64,000 nucleotides of DNA, taken from Nocardia arthritidis NBRC 100137 (GTDB taxonomy: Bacteria; Actinomycetota; Actinomycetes; Mycobacteriales; Mycobacteriaceae). Under the pieces are notes generated by a model. That model saw nothing but the letters and a program-made list of their open reading frames with translations, was not told the origin of the DNA and did not search any database. Location: assembly GCF_001612765.1 (NCBI RefSeq), contig NZ_BDBB01000030.1, positions 44,962 to 108,961 on the forward strand, read 5' to 3'. The stretch's first letter is position 1; every line of letters begins with the position of its first letter. A program made the translations under genes and the position numbers. Of this stretch, positions 16,170 through 24,036 are shown one piece after another.

Positions 16170-16198
16170 GTCGGTTCGCGATGGAGCGCTGAGGCGGG

Positions 16199-16996
16199 AT
16201 GGTCTTCAACCGCAAGAAGAAGGTCGTGCCGTTCCGGACGGCAGGCGAACTGGATGCCATGGCGGCGGCCGGCGCGATCGTCGGCCGCGCCTTGGTGGCC
16301 GTGCGCGCGGCCGCCAAGCCCGGGGTGTCCACCCTGGAACTGGACGAGGTCGCCGAGCAGGTGATCCGGGACGCGGGCGCGGTGCCATCGTTCAAGGGCT
16401 ACCACGGCTTCCCCGCGTCCATCTGCGCGTCGGTGAACGATCGCGTGGTGCACGGGATCCCGACGGCGGAGGAGATCCTCACCGAAGGCGACCTGGTCTC
16501 CATCGACTGCGGGGCGATTCTCGACGGATGGCACGGTGATTCGGCCTGGACTTTCGGTGTGGGCATGATCATCGAGGCCGACCGCCTGCTCAGCGAGGCG
16601 ACCAAGTCGTCGATGGAGGCGGGTATCGCGGCGATGCTGCCCGGTAACCGGCTGACCGACGTTTCGCACGCGATCGAGCTGGGCACCCGGGCGGCCGAGA
16701 AGGAGCACGGGCGCGCCTACGGCATCGTCGACGGCTACGGTGGGCACGCCATCGGCCGCGAGATGCACCTCGACCCGTTCCTCGCCAACGAAGGCGAGCC
16801 GGGTAAGGGCCCGAAGCTCGTGGTCGGGTCGGTGCTCGCGATCGAGCCGATGCTCACGCTCGGCACCACCCAGACAAAGGTGCTCGACGACGACTGGACC
16901 GTGATCACCGTGGACGGCAGTCGTGCGGCACATTGGGAGCACACTGTCGCCGTCACCGAGGACGGACCCCGGATCCTGACGCTGCGTCCGGAGTAG
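16199..16996 (+). CDS. map: Methionine aminopeptidase, type I
   Basis: 265 aa. It removes the initiator Met from nascent proteins. The metal ligands of the pita-bread fold are visible: D in LVSIDCGAI, D in WHGDSAWTF, H in GYGGHAIGREMH, E in LAIEPMLT and E in HWEHTVAVTEDGP. The substrate-pocket phrase SVNDRVVHGIP is also present. No N-terminal zinc-finger extension is seen. It closes the secY-adk-map group. Confidence 0.96.
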   Translation: MVFNRKKKVVPFRTAGELDAMAAAGAIVGRALVAVRAAAKPGVSTLELDEVAEQVIRDAGAVPSFKGYHGFPASICASVNDRVVHGIPTAEEILTEGDLVSIDCGAILDGWHGDSAWTFGVGMIIEADRLLSEATKSSMEAGIAAMLPGNRLTDVSHAIELGTRAAEKEHGRAYGIVDGYGGHAIGREMHLDPFLANEGEPGKGPKLVVGSVLAIEPMLTLGTTQTKVLDDDWTVITVDGSRAAHWEHTVAVTEDGPRILTLRPE

Positions 16997-17426
16997 CGGC
17001 CGTCGGGCGGCCCGGTTCGGTAACACTGCGCGGCGAGGAAACGAGCCGCACCGACGCCAGTCTTCCTGGTCGATCTCGCCGCGTCTCCGCGTGCCGACAC
17101 CTTGCGCCGACACGCCCATCGGGCGATACCCAGCTTTCGCTGGATCGGTGACGTCGTTCCTTGCACCCGCGTCCTGCGCGTTGAGCCGAAGCGGTGCGCC
17201 CGGGGCGGTGCCCGTGCGGGGTGGAACGGTTACTTTCTCCTTGGTTCGATACGGTTCTGAACGATGCCGTCAGCGTATGGCCGGGAGGGTCACCCGCACG
17301 TGAGTAGGCCGCTACTCGAATTGGCTTGGCGCGGTCCGCAGTTCGATGCGATCGGGCTCGTTCGCCGCCTCCGCCTTGGCGACGGGAGCGTTGTGGCCTG
17401 GGCGTTTCGTCTGCGTAAGTAGCCGT
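16997..17426. other. Intergenic region after map, no gene recognised
   Basis: No frame here has a ribosome binding site or recognisable product. The neighbours are convergent (map rightward, methyltransferase remnant leftward), so promoters are not expected. I saw no strong hairpin with a T run. Confidence 0.4.
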
Positions 17427-18226
17427 TCAGTCCGCGGTGCGCAGGGTGGCTCGCGGTGCCGATGTGATGATGGGCAGGTCGAATTCGCCCTCTGCTGTCT
17501 GCGGCCGCGTGCGCAGATAGTTCATGATCCGGTCGAGCAATTCGGCCCGTTCCTCGGGCGGGATCACCAGTGTGTGCGATTGCGTGCCGATCGTCGCCGT
17601 CAAGGACTCGGCCGTGCGCCGATGCCGATGCGGGAACGTCGATCGTTCGAACTCGTGCTCATCGAACAGCGGGTGCGTGGGCAGAACGATTTGTCCGCTC
17701 GGTGGCTGCGCCGCCGACACGCTCGACCGGTCTACCTCTTTCAGCCCGGCGACCCACTCCACCGAGTCGTCGGCGGTGTTCCACAGGGCCGCGAGAGCGC
17801 CGCCCGGCCGCAGCACCCGGAGGAATTCTGGATAGGCACGGTCCAAGTCGAACCAGTGGAACGCCTGCCCGGCGACGATCGCGTCCACCGAACCATCCGG
17901 GAGCGGGATTGCTTCGGCCTACCGATGTGGGCGGTGACGTCCGGGAACCGGCGGATCAGTTCGGCGAGCATGTGCGTGTCGGGTTCCACCGCGATCACCG
18001 ACGCACCGGTGGCGAGAAGCCCCCGGGTCAGTTTGCCGGTGCCCGCGCCGAGATCGAGGACGACGGGTGGTCTCCGATCGGCGACGCGAGCCAGAGCCCA
18101 GCGGATGGCCGCGGCCGGATAGTCGGGCCGGTGCTGCGCGTAGGCCGCGGCACGGGCGCCGAAGGAAACCGCCCTGCTGTTGTGCAGGGCGAGCGCCTCA
18201 TCGGCATGGTCGTCCGGACTCCCCAC
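17427..18226 (-). pseudogene. Class I SAM-dependent methyltransferase, single frameshift
   Basis: The 5' frame (from 18226) gives ALHNSRAVSFGARAAAYAQHRPDYP and the SAM-binding motif I VVLDLGAGTGKLTRGL, then the acidic motif VIAVEPDTHM. At about 17918-17921 the frame is lost. The next frame carries on exactly where the family does (EAIPLPDGSVDAIVAGQAFHWFD ... RVLRPGGALAALWNT) to a stop at 17427. Restoring one base joins the two into a normal protein of about 266 aa. The break is either a true inactivating deletion or a sequencing error. Substrate is unknown; the family is the Methyltransf_11-like group. Confidence 0.85.
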
Positions 18227-18262
18227 CCGTCCCAGTTTACGGATGGGGAGCCGCGGCGGAAC

Positions 18263-18691
18263 CTACGATGCGCCAGGGAGTCTGCGCACGCCCGCGCAGA
18301 CCTCGGCGGCCAGGTCGTCGTAACCGACGGCCAGCTCGGCCAAGCGCTGCCAGGCGTCCCACAGATCCCATTCCGAGGCGCTGGCCAGCGCCGCATAGGC
18401 GTTCGCGGTGAACTGGGCCAGGCGGTCGATCACGGCGCCGACGGTCTCGGTGTGCACGTGTGCGGCGCCGTGCGCGGGCGGCAGCTGCACGGTGATCCAG
18501 CGATCTATGTCACGAATCAAGCTCGCGCGCAACGCGTCTATCTCGTCGAGCGAATCTTGCGCCGCGCCGAGCCTGCGTTCGTGCAACGTGGTGAGTTCGT
18601 GCGCACTGCGCAGCAGCGGGTTGCTTTCGGGCAGTTCGCCTCGGCAGGCTTGCAGTACTTGATGTTTGGCGGGCAGTGCCCCGGTCGTCAT
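18263..18691 (-). CDS. DUF4254 domain protein
   Basis: 142 aa, predicted all-helical and cytoplasmic. The family phrases are ELTTLHERRL, the HTETVGAVIDRLA core, and RLAELAVGYDDLAAEV followed by RRLP at the C-terminus. Function is unknown. It overlaps the gene upstream by 4 bp (ATGA) and so is co-translated with it. A second member lies at 23458-23985 with the same core motif. Confidence 0.78.
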   Translation of the reverse strand: MTTGALPAKHQVLQACRGELPESNPLLRSAHELTTLHERRLGAAQDSLDEIDALRASLIRDIDRWITVQLPPAHGAAHVHTETVGAVIDRLAQFTANAYAALASASEWDLWDAWQRLAELAVGYDDLAAEVCAGVRRLPGAS

Positions 18692-19146
18692 CGTGCAGCC
18701 GTTCTCGTGCAGGAACGGACGGCATCGACGATGGACGAGCCGGAAGGCCGGAAACCGTTCTGCGGAGCAACGATCCAGTGCCGGTAATCGGAATCGGCAG
18801 CGGCGGGGGAAGGTAGGGCGATCTCACCGCCGCTGGGCACGATCGAGACGTTCAGGCGGAACAGCTCGGCGAACAGCCGGACGTCGTCGGGTAGGTCGGG
18901 GCGAGTCAGAAAGGTCCACCGTTTGGACCGGACGTGCGAGATGATCGGACCCAGACCGATTCGGCGATGGGTGAGATCGTCGCGCACTCGCTGCCCCAAT
19001 GCGGCGGGCATCGTGATCGCGCCGACGAATCCGGCGCGTAAGACGATTCGGCCGATCTCCGGATGAACTCCGGCGGGCAGGTCGCAGGTGTGTCGATAGA
19101 AGGCGCATCGGGCGGTCGGGGTGTCCGCCAACGCCAGTTGGTCCAT
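18688..19146 (-). CDS. Conserved hypothetical protein, operon partner of the DUF4254 protein
   Basis: 152 aa, no signal peptide or membrane segment. It contains HPEIGRIVLRAGFVGAITMPAALGQ, GPIISHVRSKRWTFLTRPD and GGEIALPSPA ... YRHWIVAPQNGF. The pattern (a glycine-proline strand, an RWTFL strand, an LPSP loop) recalls short proteins distantly related to the N-terminal domain of bifunctional primase-polymerases, but the metal-binding residues are not evident and the link is weak. The ATG follows GAGGGCCCC. It is the first gene of a two-gene leftward operon with the DUF4254 gene. Confidence 0.65.
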   Translation of the reverse strand: MDQLALADTPTARCAFYRHTCDLPAGVHPEIGRIVLRAGFVGAITMPAALGQRVRDDLTHRRIGLGPIISHVRSKRWTFLTRPDLPDDVRLFAELFRLNVSIVPSGGEIALPSPAAADSDYRHWIVAPQNGFRPSGSSIVDAVRSCTRTAAR

Positions 19147-19504
19147 GGGGCCCTCGGGTAGCTTCGTGTGACTTTTTCCAAGCCGCTCGGACGATGCTGC
19201 GGCATCAGTGCTGTGATCCGGTACACCGTGCGAGCGTTGTTTCAGTAGAGCACTCCATGGAGCGGATCAAACATTCCGTTCAATTAGTTCTCCAAAAATT
19301 GGTTTTCGTGCTGGTTACCGGCGGGTGCGGTGACCGGCCGGGGGCGCGGCACAGCTCCCCACCCACTTCGGCAGATGCATGACCTGGTCGAATTACCTGT
19401 GGCGACGCGGGGTGGGACGCCGGGAATTTTGTTCAGCGCCGCCGCGGCGACATGTGCTACGTTGCCGCAAATCCGTGCCGCGACAGGCGTATCCGGAGTC
19501 GGCC
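19147..19504. other. Intergenic region, probable promoter of the leftward pair
   Basis: No gene is supported. The stretch 19255-19315 is AT-rich compared with its surroundings (AACCAATTTTTGGAG, AACTAATTGAACGG on the minus strand) and could hold the promoter for the 19146 gene. No inverted repeat stands out. Confidence 0.4.
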
Positions 19505-21007
19505 TCAGGGTGTCGTACGGAAGAACAGCACGCGGTCGCCGTGCTCGGACAGCGGCGTGTCGACACTGATCTGGCGCAGGCCGCAGTCCGGCAGATAGGT
19601 GAGGTTGGCGAACACCTTGGTGTTGCCGAAGGCCGCGCGCAGCTTGCTCTCGGTCGCCCGGTCGGGGTTGTACAGAGCCAGCGTTTCGAAGTTCAGTGGC
19701 GCGAGCGGCTTGTCGAGGGGCGCTTGCCCGGCCGGACGGCCGAGCGCGGCGTACTGGGTGGCCGCGCCGTGCTCGTACCAGCACAGCTCATAGGCCACGT
19801 TCTCGGTGACCGTGATCGCCGCGACCGGCCAGTCCTGGGACAGGCGTAGCGCCAGCGGGTTTTTCGCCACCGGCGTGAGTTCCCAGTTCAGGCTCATGAC
19901 CGTCACCCAGCCGCCGTAGGGCTGATCGATCAGCACGATGTCGTCACCGAGGGTGGGCGAGGTGTTCAGCTCGGGCTCGCGGATCTTCCACTTCGACTCG
20001 TGCGTACCGAGGTAACTCTCCCGGTCGAGAGGGTAGGCGTCGTCAACGGCATAGGCCGCGATGATCGCGGCACGTACCTGGGCTATGGCGTCCCGTGCCG
20101 GCAAGTACACGCTCAGCGCGCCGAAGGTGGAGCCGATCTGCACGGGCGTGGCCGGCTGATCCTGTTCGGTCCCCGGCGCGAGCGGGCGCAGGCCGACCAG
20201 GGCCAGTTTCCAGTTGATCTCCTCGACGGTCGACAGGTCGCCGGAGGACTTGAACATGACCTGCTGCTGGGTGAGCCGTCCCGCCTGTTCCAGCGTTCGG
20301 CAGCCGAGTTCCACCAGCGCCCGGTGCGACTTCGGGGTGAGGTCGAGGTCCTGGATACCGCACGCGCGCAACCGGATCGACATGGTGGTCGAGGTGAACG
20401 CGGCGTACCGCTCCCGGTACATGGCGATGGCCTGCTTGCGCGACCGGCCGACCATGAGCGTCCGCAGCAGCGTGCTCAAACTGGCCAGGTACTTGCCGGA
20501 CAGTTCCGGGTTCGCCGCGGCCAAGGCGGCGCGGATGCGGGCCGCCTCCTCGGTCGCGGCCACGGCGGCGTCTTGGTCCAGCCTGCCCAGCCAGACGCCG
20601 CATTTGGACAGGCCGTCGGCGCACGGGCCAGCGACCTCGGGATGCTCGCGCGCCACTTGACGGTAGACGTCACAGGCACGACGGATCGTCGTGGTGGCCA
20701 GTTCCCTGCGGCCGCTGTGCCGTGCCGCCTGCTCGAAGGAGCGCAGCGCGTCGTTCAACTCACCCGCCAGGCGGGCGGTCAGCACTTGGCCCCTGGACAG
20801 CAGGCGCAAGCGGATCGCCACCGCTTCCTCGGCGGGCGCCAGCGCCTCCCGCGTGCGATCGCGCATCGAACCATTGGTCTTGGTGGCGATCAGTCCCTTG
20901 GCGAGTTCGCCGAGGGAGGTGGCCAAGCGCAATTCGGATTCGACCGTACGGTCGAGTGCCGCATATCGATCCGCGGCGATCTGGCGCTCCATCGCGTCCA
21001 GATCCAT
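19505..21007 (-). CDS. Large helical-repeat protein with an RNA polymerase alpha-CTD-like segment
   Basis: 500 aa from the ATG at 21007 (GAGGAG 4 nt before); an ATG at 21028 with GGAGG is equally possible. The N-terminal half consists of helical pairs like tetratricopeptide repeats (RTVESELRLATSLGEL, PEVAGPCADGLSKCGVWL, ELSGKYLASLSTLLRTL). Then comes GIQDLDLTPKSHRALVELGCRTLEQAGRL and VEEINWKLALVGLRPL, which is very like the helix-hairpin of RpoA's C-terminal domain (compare [23 protein letters not shown] in this window). A C-terminal domain of about 200 residues is unrecognised. The role is unknown; the alpha-CTD-like part suggests contact with DNA or a regulator. It is monocistronic and divergent from dtd. 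Confidence 0.75.
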   Translation of the reverse strand: MDLDAMERQIAADRYAALDRTVESELRLATSLGELAKGLIATKTNGSMRDRTREALAPAEEAVAIRLRLLSRGQVLTARLAGELNDALRSFEQAARHSGRRELATTTIRRACDVYRQVAREHPEVAGPCADGLSKCGVWLGRLDQDAAVAATEEAARIRAALAAANPELSGKYLASLSTLLRTLMVGRSRKQAIAMYRERYAAFTSTTMSIRLRACGIQDLDLTPKSHRALVELGCRTLEQAGRLTQQQVMFKSSGDLSTVEEINWKLALVGLRPLAPGTEQDQPATPVQIGSTFGALSVYLPARDAIAQVRAAIIAAYAVDDAYPLDRESYLGTHESKWKIREPELNTSPTLGDDIVLIDQPYGGWVTVMSLNWELTPVAKNPLALRLSQDWPVAAITVTENVAYELCWYEHGAATQYAALGRPAGQAPLDKPLAPLNFETLALYNPDRATESKLRAAFGNTKVFANLTYLPDCGLRQISVDTPLSEHGDRVLFFRTTP

Positions 21008-21194
21008 CGCGCTCCTCGTTTCCAGCATGATCCTCCGCCAACGCGCGGCAACCGCGCAACATAACCTTCTGCGCACCGAGTTTGTCACGCTTGCCGCCTG
21101 CGCGCACCTGTATCCGGCCAGGCTGGCGGGGTCGTTCGGCAGACCGCCACCCGTGCGGCGGCGACTGCCGCAGCGGCAGGCATGATCGAGGGTT

Positions 21195-21638
21195 GTGCGA
21201 GCCCTATTGCAGCGCGTCAGTTCGGCGCGGGTAACCGTCGACGACCAGGTCGTCGGCCGGATCGACCCGTCGGCCGACGGTATACCGCACGGCCTGGTCG
21301 CCCTGGTCGGTGTGACGCACTCCGACACCCAGGCGACCGCGACGGCCTTGGCCGACAAGGTGTGGCGGTTACGCATCCTCGACGGCGAGCGCTCGGCCGC
21401 GGATGTGCGCGCCCCGATCCTGGTGGTCAGCCAGTTCACGCTGTACGCGGACACGAAGAAGGGCAGGCGCCCGTCCTGGTCGGCGGCTGCTCCCCGAGCG
21501 ATCGCCGAACCGCTGGTCGACGTCTTCGCACACGCGCTGCGCGAACTCGGCGCAACAGTCGCTACGGGGCGATTCGGTGCGCACATGCACATCGACTTGG
21601 TGAACGACGGCCCGGTCACCGTCATGCTGGAGTTGTGA
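21195..21638 (+). CDS. dtd: D-aminoacyl-tRNA deacylase
   Basis: 147 aa, the typical length, with a GTG start. The family motifs are MRALLQRVSSARVTVDD, VALVGVTHSDT, the catalytic SQFTLYAD and the Gly-Pro motif VNDGPVTVMLEL near the C-terminus. The enzyme releases D-amino acids (and glycine) wrongly attached to tRNA, protecting translation. It acts in the cytoplasm as a dimer. It stands alone between divergent and convergent neighbours. Confidence 0.95.
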   Translation: MRALLQRVSSARVTVDDQVVGRIDPSADGIPHGLVALVGVTHSDTQATATALADKVWRLRILDGERSAADVRAPILVVSQFTLYADTKKGRRPSWSAAAPRAIAEPLVDVFAHALRELGATVATGRFGAHMHIDLVNDGPVTVMLEL

Positions 21639-21902
21639 ACCGGAGCCGCATTGCCCCGAGAATTGGGGTCCTGTGGCCCGAGGGCACGAGGACCAGATGT
21701 GGGCCTCGGGCGGAGACCGGCGCACCGCCGCGAGCGAGTCGCGCTCGGTCATCCCCGATATCGGGGCGGCGCACGGCTTGTCGTGCGGCATCCACCTGAT
21801 GATCGCCGTGCCGCCTGGACTCCGACTCCGATCCGGGCAGTATGGCCGACGGTGTCGCGCGAGCGCGGGCCGGACTCGAGCAGCAGTACCCGCGCATTCG
21901 AG

Positions 21903-22508
21903 TCAGTTGTTCGGGCGTGGCGTGCGCAGGAACGGCGAGGGTGCCGCGTGCGCCACCGCCGAAACCGGCACGGGCAGTTCGTCGTCCCAGCTGTCGACCC
22001 GCCGTTCGAACAGCGCGCGAGAAGGCCCCACCGCGAGCGGCCCCGCGATGCGCACCAAGCGGAACCCCGCCGAGCGGTAGTAGTCGTGCAAGTCGGCATT
22101 GGTGGTCCAAGCGTCCAGCCGGACCCACTCGCGTTGCTGGTGGCGGGCGAGCATGCCGGCGTGGGCGAGCATCCGGTGACCGACACGATGGCCCGCGAAG
22201 CGCAGGTCCACGATCATGAAATGGACGATCACCGCCCCGTCGAGTTCCCACCGCGACCACAGACCGGCGTCGGCGCGGTCGTTGACCGTGATGGTTCCCG
22301 CGGGCTCGCCCGCGATCTCGGCGATCCAGGTCTCACCGGCGTCCAGCGAGCGTCCGACGGCGCGGGCGAAGATCTCGATGGGTAAGCCGCGTCCGGCGAC
22401 CGTCCACTGGTCGGAGCCGCGCGCCGTGAGCCATGCCGTGCGCTGCACGCGCAGGCGGCAGATCATGCCGAGATCTCCTATTGTGGCCTGGCGCAGCACG
22501 ATCGTCAT
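21903..22508 (-). CDS. GNAT family N-acetyltransferase
   Basis: 201 aa. The acetyl-CoA-binding core is in 'VIVHFMIVDLRFAGHRVGHRMLAHA', and the second half has DAWTTNADLHDYYRSAGFRLV, the usual end of the GNAT fold. The Q/R-x-x-G-x-G/A loop is degenerate here (HRVGHRM). The substrate is unknown. It starts 3 nt after the stop of the GntR gene, so both form one leftward operon; the regulator may respond to the substrate or control this enzyme. Confidence 0.85.
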   Translation of the reverse strand: MTIVLRQATIGDLGMICRLRVQRTAWLTARGSDQWTVAGRGLPIEIFARAVGRSLDAGETWIAEIAGEPAGTITVNDRADAGLWSRWELDGAVIVHFMIVDLRFAGHRVGHRMLAHAGMLARHQQREWVRLDAWTTNADLHDYYRSAGFRLVRIAGPLAVGPSRALFERRVDSWDDELPVPVSAVAHAAPSPFLRTPRPNN

Positions 22509-22511
22509 GGG

Positions 22512-23318
22512 CTAAGCCGAACCGGACCCGGGCGGATTGGCCAGCGTGGTCCGGATGACCGCGGTGCCTTCGGCATCGCCGAGTTCGTAGGCGAGCCGGT
22601 TGCCGGTCGCCAGCGAGCGATGCCGCGTGGCCCGGGTGACCCGCTCGTGGGTGGCGCCGATACGTAGGTGGTCGAGCAGGATGGTGCCGGTGGCGACGCC
22701 GAGCACCAAGGCTTCCTCCGCACTGGCGGGCCGTGCGACGAGGGTGTCGCGGTGCGCGGTCTCGGCATGCCCCCGGTCGGCGAGGCGGCGGGTGGTGCCC
22801 TCCGGAATGTCGTGCGGAGAGTCGATCCCGGTGGCTTCGGCCAGGTCCCGGGGATAGAAGCTGACCTCCCACGACCACGGTTCGTGGTCGAGGAACTGGA
22901 CCACGGTCCTGGCCAGCACCCACGACTCCGGCGGTATACCCAGCCAAGTCGCGACTTCGGGGCTGGCCGGCTCCATCTTCGCGCTGAACTCCTTCGACGG
23001 TTCCCGGCCCGCGGCCCGCGCGATCTCCTCGAAGATGTCGTGCGGTGTCTGCGGCCGGTCAGGACGGATAGAGTCGGTGACCACGGATTCCAGAACTTCT
23101 TGGTTTCGAACGATCGTCCCGCGGGAAGTAGCTGTATAGACCAGATTTTCGGTCACCAGGACCTGGATCGCGTTGCGGGCGGTGGTTATCGAGACCTGCA
23201 TTTGGTCGGCAAGCTCGGAATGACTGGGCAGTCGGTCACCCGGTTTCCACTTCGCTGCGCGGATCTCCTCGCGGAGGAGGTCTGCGATCCGGTGATACGT
23301 CGGACCGTCCGCCATCAT
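22512..23318 (-). CDS. GntR family (HutC/UTRA type) transcriptional regulator
   Basis: 268 aa; either of two adjacent ATGs (23318 or 23315) follows GAGGAG. The N-terminal winged helix is typical GntR: YHRIADLLREEIRAAKWKPGDRLPSHSELADQMQVS, then TARNAIQVLVTENLVYTATSRGTIV. The C-terminal part (about 80-268) is a UTRA ligand domain (WEVSFYPRDLAEATGID, ASAEEALVLGVATGTILL, LAYELGD). It is expected to bind the palindrome at 23343-23360, 24 nt before its start. Co-transcribed with the GNAT gene. Confidence 0.9.
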   Translation of the reverse strand: MMADGPTYHRIADLLREEIRAAKWKPGDRLPSHSELADQMQVSITTARNAIQVLVTENLVYTATSRGTIVRNQEVLESVVTDSIRPDRPQTPHDIFEEIARAAGREPSKEFSAKMEPASPEVATWLGIPPESWVLARTVVQFLDHEPWSWEVSFYPRDLAEATGIDSPHDIPEGTTRRLADRGHAETAHRDTLVARPASAEEALVLGVATGTILLDHLRIGATHERVTRATRHRSLATGNRLAYELGDAEGTAVIRTTLANPPGSGSA

Positions 23319-23342
23319 GCTCCTCGGTTGGTCATGCAGGTA

Positions 23343-23360
23343 ACGAAGTGTACTCTTCGT
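23343..23360. promoter_or_regulatory. Perfect palindrome, probable GntR operator
   Basis: ACGAAG and CTTCGT flank the 6-nt TGTACT. The position between the divergent GntR and DUF4254 genes, close to the GntR start, suits autoregulation. Confidence 0.65.
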
Positions 23361-23383
23361 GACTCCCTACGGCCGGGTAACGC

Positions 23384-23411
23384 TTGACAGGTGCCTTCAG
23401 AGGTTTATTGT
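23384..23411 (+). promoter_or_regulatory. Candidate sigma-70-type promoter of the rightward DUF4254 gene
   Basis: A consensus -35 TTGACA (23384-23389) and TATTGT (23406-23411) with a 16-nt spacer. It reads toward 23458 and leaves about 40 nt of leader. Confidence 0.55.
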
Positions 23412-23457
23412 AATGAAGTCCTGATCCGGTGTTGTGCGGCGATGACGGCGAGGCAAC

Positions 23458-23985
23458 GTGGCAGGTTCGGATACAACGGTCGTAATGGCCCTCCCCGGCA
23501 CACCAAGGTGTGTCGATCCTTCGGTGCGCTCTCCGGCACCGGGATTGCTTCCCACGTCCGACCTATTGGTTCGGGCGTGTCGCGGGCACCGGGTAGTCGG
23601 TGGCCCGCTCCTGTGGTTCGCTCGTGATCTGGCAGTGCTACATGAGCGCCGCCTGGTCGGCCGCGGTGGATCGGTGGATACCGCCGTGGCGGTGATCCGC
23701 GAAATCGAGCGTCGCAGAGTCGAATTGGTGATGGCCATCGATGACTGGGTGATGCGCAGCGTGCCGCAGCATCGGCTCGGCGCCACGCTGCACACCGAAA
23801 CGGTGGGCGCGGTGATCGATCGCCTCGCCGAGTCGTCGGTGCGCGCGCACCACGCGTTGATGACGCTGAACGCGCACGACGAGTTGTTGCACAACGCTTG
23901 GCATCATCTCGCCGAACTCGCGGACGCCTACGACGATCTGGTGCGCGACGTCATGGCGGGCAGGCGGCGTCTGCCCGAGTGGTGA
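23458..23985 (+). CDS. DUF4254 domain protein, second copy
   Basis: 175 aa from a GTG preceded by GAGG; an ATG at 23485 is a shorter alternative. The conserved part starts near residue 50: DLAVLHERRLVGRGG, IEIDDWV-like helix, the identical core HTETVGAVIDRLAE, then HHLAELADAYDDLVRDV and RRLPEW. It is about 45 per cent alike, by eye, to the protein at 18263-18691. Function is unknown. It is divergent from the GntR operon and may share its control region. Confidence 0.75.
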   Translation: MAGSDTTVVMALPGTPRCVDPSVRSPAPGLLPTSDLLVRACRGHRVVGGPLLWFARDLAVLHERRLVGRGGSVDTAVAVIREIERRRVELVMAIDDWVMRSVPQHRLGATLHTETVGAVIDRLAESSVRAHHALMTLNAHDELLHNAWHHLAELADAYDDLVRDVMAGRRRLPEW

Positions 23986-24036
23986 GCGGCTGATCCGTTC
24001 GCCCTTCTTGCCCGCCGGGCCACGGCCCGGCGGGTG

